From Phenylobacterium sp. (GTDB taxonomy: Bacteria > Pseudomonadota > Alphaproteobacteria > Caulobacterales > Caulobacteraceae): DNA of 6,231 nt. The translations under genes and the position numbers were made by a program. This document shows, piece by piece, positions 4,831 to 6,231 of the stretch (the stretch's first letter is position 1; each line of letters starts with the position of its first letter). The DNA lies in assembly GCA_028291285.1 (NCBI GenBank), contig JAQGIJ010000485.1, forward strand, positions 1 to 6,231, written 5' to 3'. The notes below the pieces were generated by a model that was not told the DNA's origin, did no database searches, and saw only the letters and a list, made by a program, of their open reading frames with translations.

Positions 4831-5795
4831 GCGTCCGCGGCGCCCGCGCTCTCGCCCTCGCGCCGGGCCGCGCCGGCCCCCTCCGCGCCGAGGGCGGCGG
4901 CCTGGCGGAACATGCGCCGCACGTTGACGAAATTCTCGGAGGTGATCGCGAACAGCGTCGGCTGGTGGAGGGCTTCCGAGTCCACCAGCAGCCCGCCGCC
5001 GGCGCGCTTGCAGAAGCCTTGCTCCACCAGCCGGCCGACGTGCCGGCGCGTGGTCTCGTAGGGCGCGCCGATCCGGCGGGAAAGCTCGGCCACCCGCACC
5101 GGCACGCGGTGTTCATCGCGCAGCCAGCCCGTCCGCAGGATCGCGACGACCTGGGCCGGCGGCAGGTGCTCGGCGTTGGCGCGGACGACCGCCAGCAGGA
5201 TCAGCCCCGTCAGCAGATCGCTCACGTGCCGGTGCAGCACGTCGGTCGTGCGGAAGAAATAGTCGGAGAGGACGCGGCCCACCGCGCGCACCGGCGCCGC
5301 CGGATCCTCCACGGGGAGCGGCCGGTAGGGCATGGGCTCGATGACGCCAAAGCCGCGGAGCTCCTCATAGAAGCGCCAGAAGCGCTGGTAGCGCGCCCGC
5401 GCGGCGCCCACGAACGGCTCCGAGGCGAGCACCTCGCTCGGCACATAGACACCCGCCGGGGTGGCCACGCAGAGGCCGGCGGCGATCAGCTGATTGATGT
5501 GCCGGCGCACCGTCTCGAAGGGCTGGTCGAGGGAGACCGCGAGCGCATTGACGCTGACGGGGCGGCGCAGGGCGTCGGGCGGCGGGCTGTCGAGGCGGGC
5601 ATGCGCCGCCTGCAGCGCGGGGTCGCGGTTCAGCCGGCCGACGTTCGCCTCGATGACGGCCGCCATCAGCAGGGCGTCGATGACAGGAGCGCCCTGCCGG
5701 CCCATGTCGCCGATGTCGAGGAAGAAATGGATCGAGGTGCGCCCGGCCATCCGCGCTTCGAAGCTCGTCGGTGGCGGTACCTGCGCCTCTTCCAT
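4827..5795 (-). CDS. Putative transcription regulator with two tandem winged-helix units
   Basis: 322 residues, soluble. The protein contains the same unit twice. Copy A (about 22-124) has FFLDIGDMGRQG, a helix (ALLMAAVIEANVGRL), then a winged helix with PFETVRRHINQLIAAGLC and a wing ending VYVPSEVL. Copy B (about 179-275) has YFFRTTDVLHRH, LILLAVVRANAEHL, then PYETTRRHVGRLVEQGFC and LLVDSEAL. The shared P-[FY]-E-T-x-R-R-H is a recognition-helix-like segment. A linker joins them, and the Ala/Gly/Glu-rich tail (299-322) looks disordered. The fold resembles GntR/IclR/MarR-type DNA-binding domains, but I cannot name the family or a ligand. Two units in one chain could bind an inverted or direct repeat as a monomer. 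The first ATG is used; AGGGG lies 12 bases upstream, rather far. Met16 is an alternative. It converges with the peptidase gene, and two palindromes lie upstream. Confidence 0.75.
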   Translation of the reverse strand: MEEAQVPPPTSFEARMAGRTSIHFFLDIGDMGRQGAPVIDALLMAAVIEANVGRLNRDPALQAAHARLDSPPPDALRRPVSVNALAVSLDQPFETVRRHINQLIAAGLCVATPAGVYVPSEVLASEPFVGAARARYQRFWRFYEELRGFGVIEPMPYRPLPVEDPAAPVRAVGRVLSDYFFRTTDVLHRHVSDLLTGLILLAVVRANAEHLPPAQVVAILRTGWLRDEHRVPVRVAELSRRIGAPYETTRRHVGRLVEQGFCKRAGGGLLVDSEALHQPTLFAITSENFVNVRRMFRQAAALGAEGAGAARREGESAGAADA

Positions 5796-5832
5796 GCCGC
5801 GTCGATTCCCCTGGGTCTCCGCGATCCACAGG

Positions 5833-5880
5833 CGGAATTTCCGATTCTCAACGTATCCAGGTTGCGCGAACGATTCGCAA
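5833..5880 (-). promoter_or_regulatory. Palindromic elements upstream of the regulator
   Basis: CGGAATTTCCG (5833-5843) is a perfect 5-bp-arm palindrome around a central T. TTGCG (5862-5866) and CGCAA (5876-5880) are inverted repeats 9 bases apart, forming an imperfect palindrome with the GCGAA/TTCGC between them. Both lie 38-85 bases before the regulator's ATG, a usual place for autoregulatory operators. The evidence is symmetry and position only. Confidence 0.25.
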
Positions 5881-5895
5881 AGCGACGCTGTGTCT

Positions 5896-5918
5896 CACCC
5901 CCGAGCGGGCGTGGGGTG
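5896..5918 (-). terminator. Weak hairpin after the acyl-CoA synthetase
   Basis: CACCCC (5896-5901) pairs with GGGGTG (5913-5918) around an 11-base loop, starting one base past the TGA of the minus-strand synthetase gene. Its position fits a terminator, but the stem is short and no T-run follows. Confidence 0.35.
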
Positions 5919-5919
5919 G

Positions 5920-6231
5920 TCAGATCAGTTTGCCGCCCTCGCCCCAGTAGCGCTTCTTCAGCTCCCGCTTCAGAAGCTTTCCGGTGGGCAGGCGCGGAAG
6001 CTCGTCGACGAAATCGACGCTGGCGGGGCACTTGTACCTGGCGAGCTTGGCGCGGCAGAGCGCGATCAGCTCCTCGGCCAGAGCCGGTCCGGCCTCGACC
6101 CCGGGCGCGGGTTCGACCACCGCCTTCACCGCCTCGCCGAACTCCTTGTCGGGGACCCCGATGACGGCCACGTCGCGCACCGCCGGGTGCAGGGTCAGCA
6201 CCGCCTCGCTCTCCTGCGGATAGATGTTCAC
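5920..6231 (-). CDS. Acyl-CoA synthetase, C-terminal fragment cut by the window edge
   Basis: The visible 103 residues are the C-terminal AMP-binding_C lid domain of an acyl-CoA synthetase/ligase of the ANL superfamily. These enzymes activate a carboxylic acid with ATP to an acyl-adenylate and then to an acyl-CoA. Seen from the window edge: [56 protein letters not shown], and TGKLLKREL with the conserved lysine (residue 85 of the fragment) needed for adenylation. It ends normally with TGA, so it is complete at this end. The GTG at the edge is an internal valine, not a start; the ATP-binding N-domain lies outside. The substrate cannot be told from this part. It is on the same strand as the regulator, 124 bases upstream of the regulator's start, so read-through is possible. 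Confidence 0.93.
   Translation of the reverse strand: MNIYPQESEAVLTLHPAVRDVAVIGVPDKEFGEAVKAVVEPAPGVEAGPALAEELIALCRAKLARYKCPASVDFVDELPRLPTGKLLKRELKKRYWGEGGKLI

Noticed and set aside
3949..5061. 370-codon plus-strand frame over the peptidase
   Set aside because: It is an Arg/Gly/Pro-rich shadow frame; the peptidase frame has the catalytic triad.
4965..6164. 399-codon plus-strand frame
   Set aside because: It runs antisense across the winged-helix regulator and the synthetase end, both with recognisable protein motifs, and is itself Arg/His/Gly-rich with no family resemblance.

Overview
The window is very GC-rich, densely packed DNA from a bacterial chromosome. The proteins and signals fit an alphaproteobacterium, most likely a Caulobacterales member such as Phenylobacterium or Caulobacter. 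This placement is inferred from protein style, codon use, a TAGAAT/GCTANAWC-type -10 box and an EcfG-like promoter, not from a database match. I see no rRNA, tRNA, CRISPR array, transposase, integrase or phage gene.

Layout, left to right. Positions 1-304 hold no convincing gene. They contain a palindrome nested in a longer inverted repeat (104-148) and a perfect 15-bp hairpin (264-301) just past the stop of the first gene. That gene (305-772, minus) encodes a small exported protein with a strikingly histidine-rich middle. Next is a 54-residue one-helix membrane protein (878-1042, minus), with a good ribosome binding site and a possible general-stress (EcfG-type) promoter at 1089-1113. The region 1043-1354 separates it from a plus-strand double-hotdog MaoC-type acyl dehydratase (1355-2698), which ends at a strong hairpin (2710-2740).

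The central block is about the cell envelope. A minus-strand pair encodes a Wza-type polysaccharide export protein (3051-3626) and a 95-residue protein of unknown function (2743-3030). Divergent from it, across an AT-richer spacer (3627-3881), lies a periplasmic transglutaminase-like cysteine peptidase of the BTLCP/LapG superfamily (3932-4819). Its signal peptide seems split between two reading frames. The peptidase converges, 7 bases apart, with a minus-strand regulator (4827-5795) built from two tandem copies of a helical plus winged-helix unit. At the right edge is the C-terminal end of an acyl-CoA synthetase (5920-6231, minus; the rest is outside).

Two themes emerge: acyl-CoA metabolism at the flanks (dehydratase, acyl-CoA ligase) and envelope or surface functions in the middle. 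I found no clear new multi-gene system. The most interesting points are the frame conflict at the peptidase start, the long insertion in that peptidase, the internally duplicated regulator, the His-rich exported protein and the unlisted small membrane protein.
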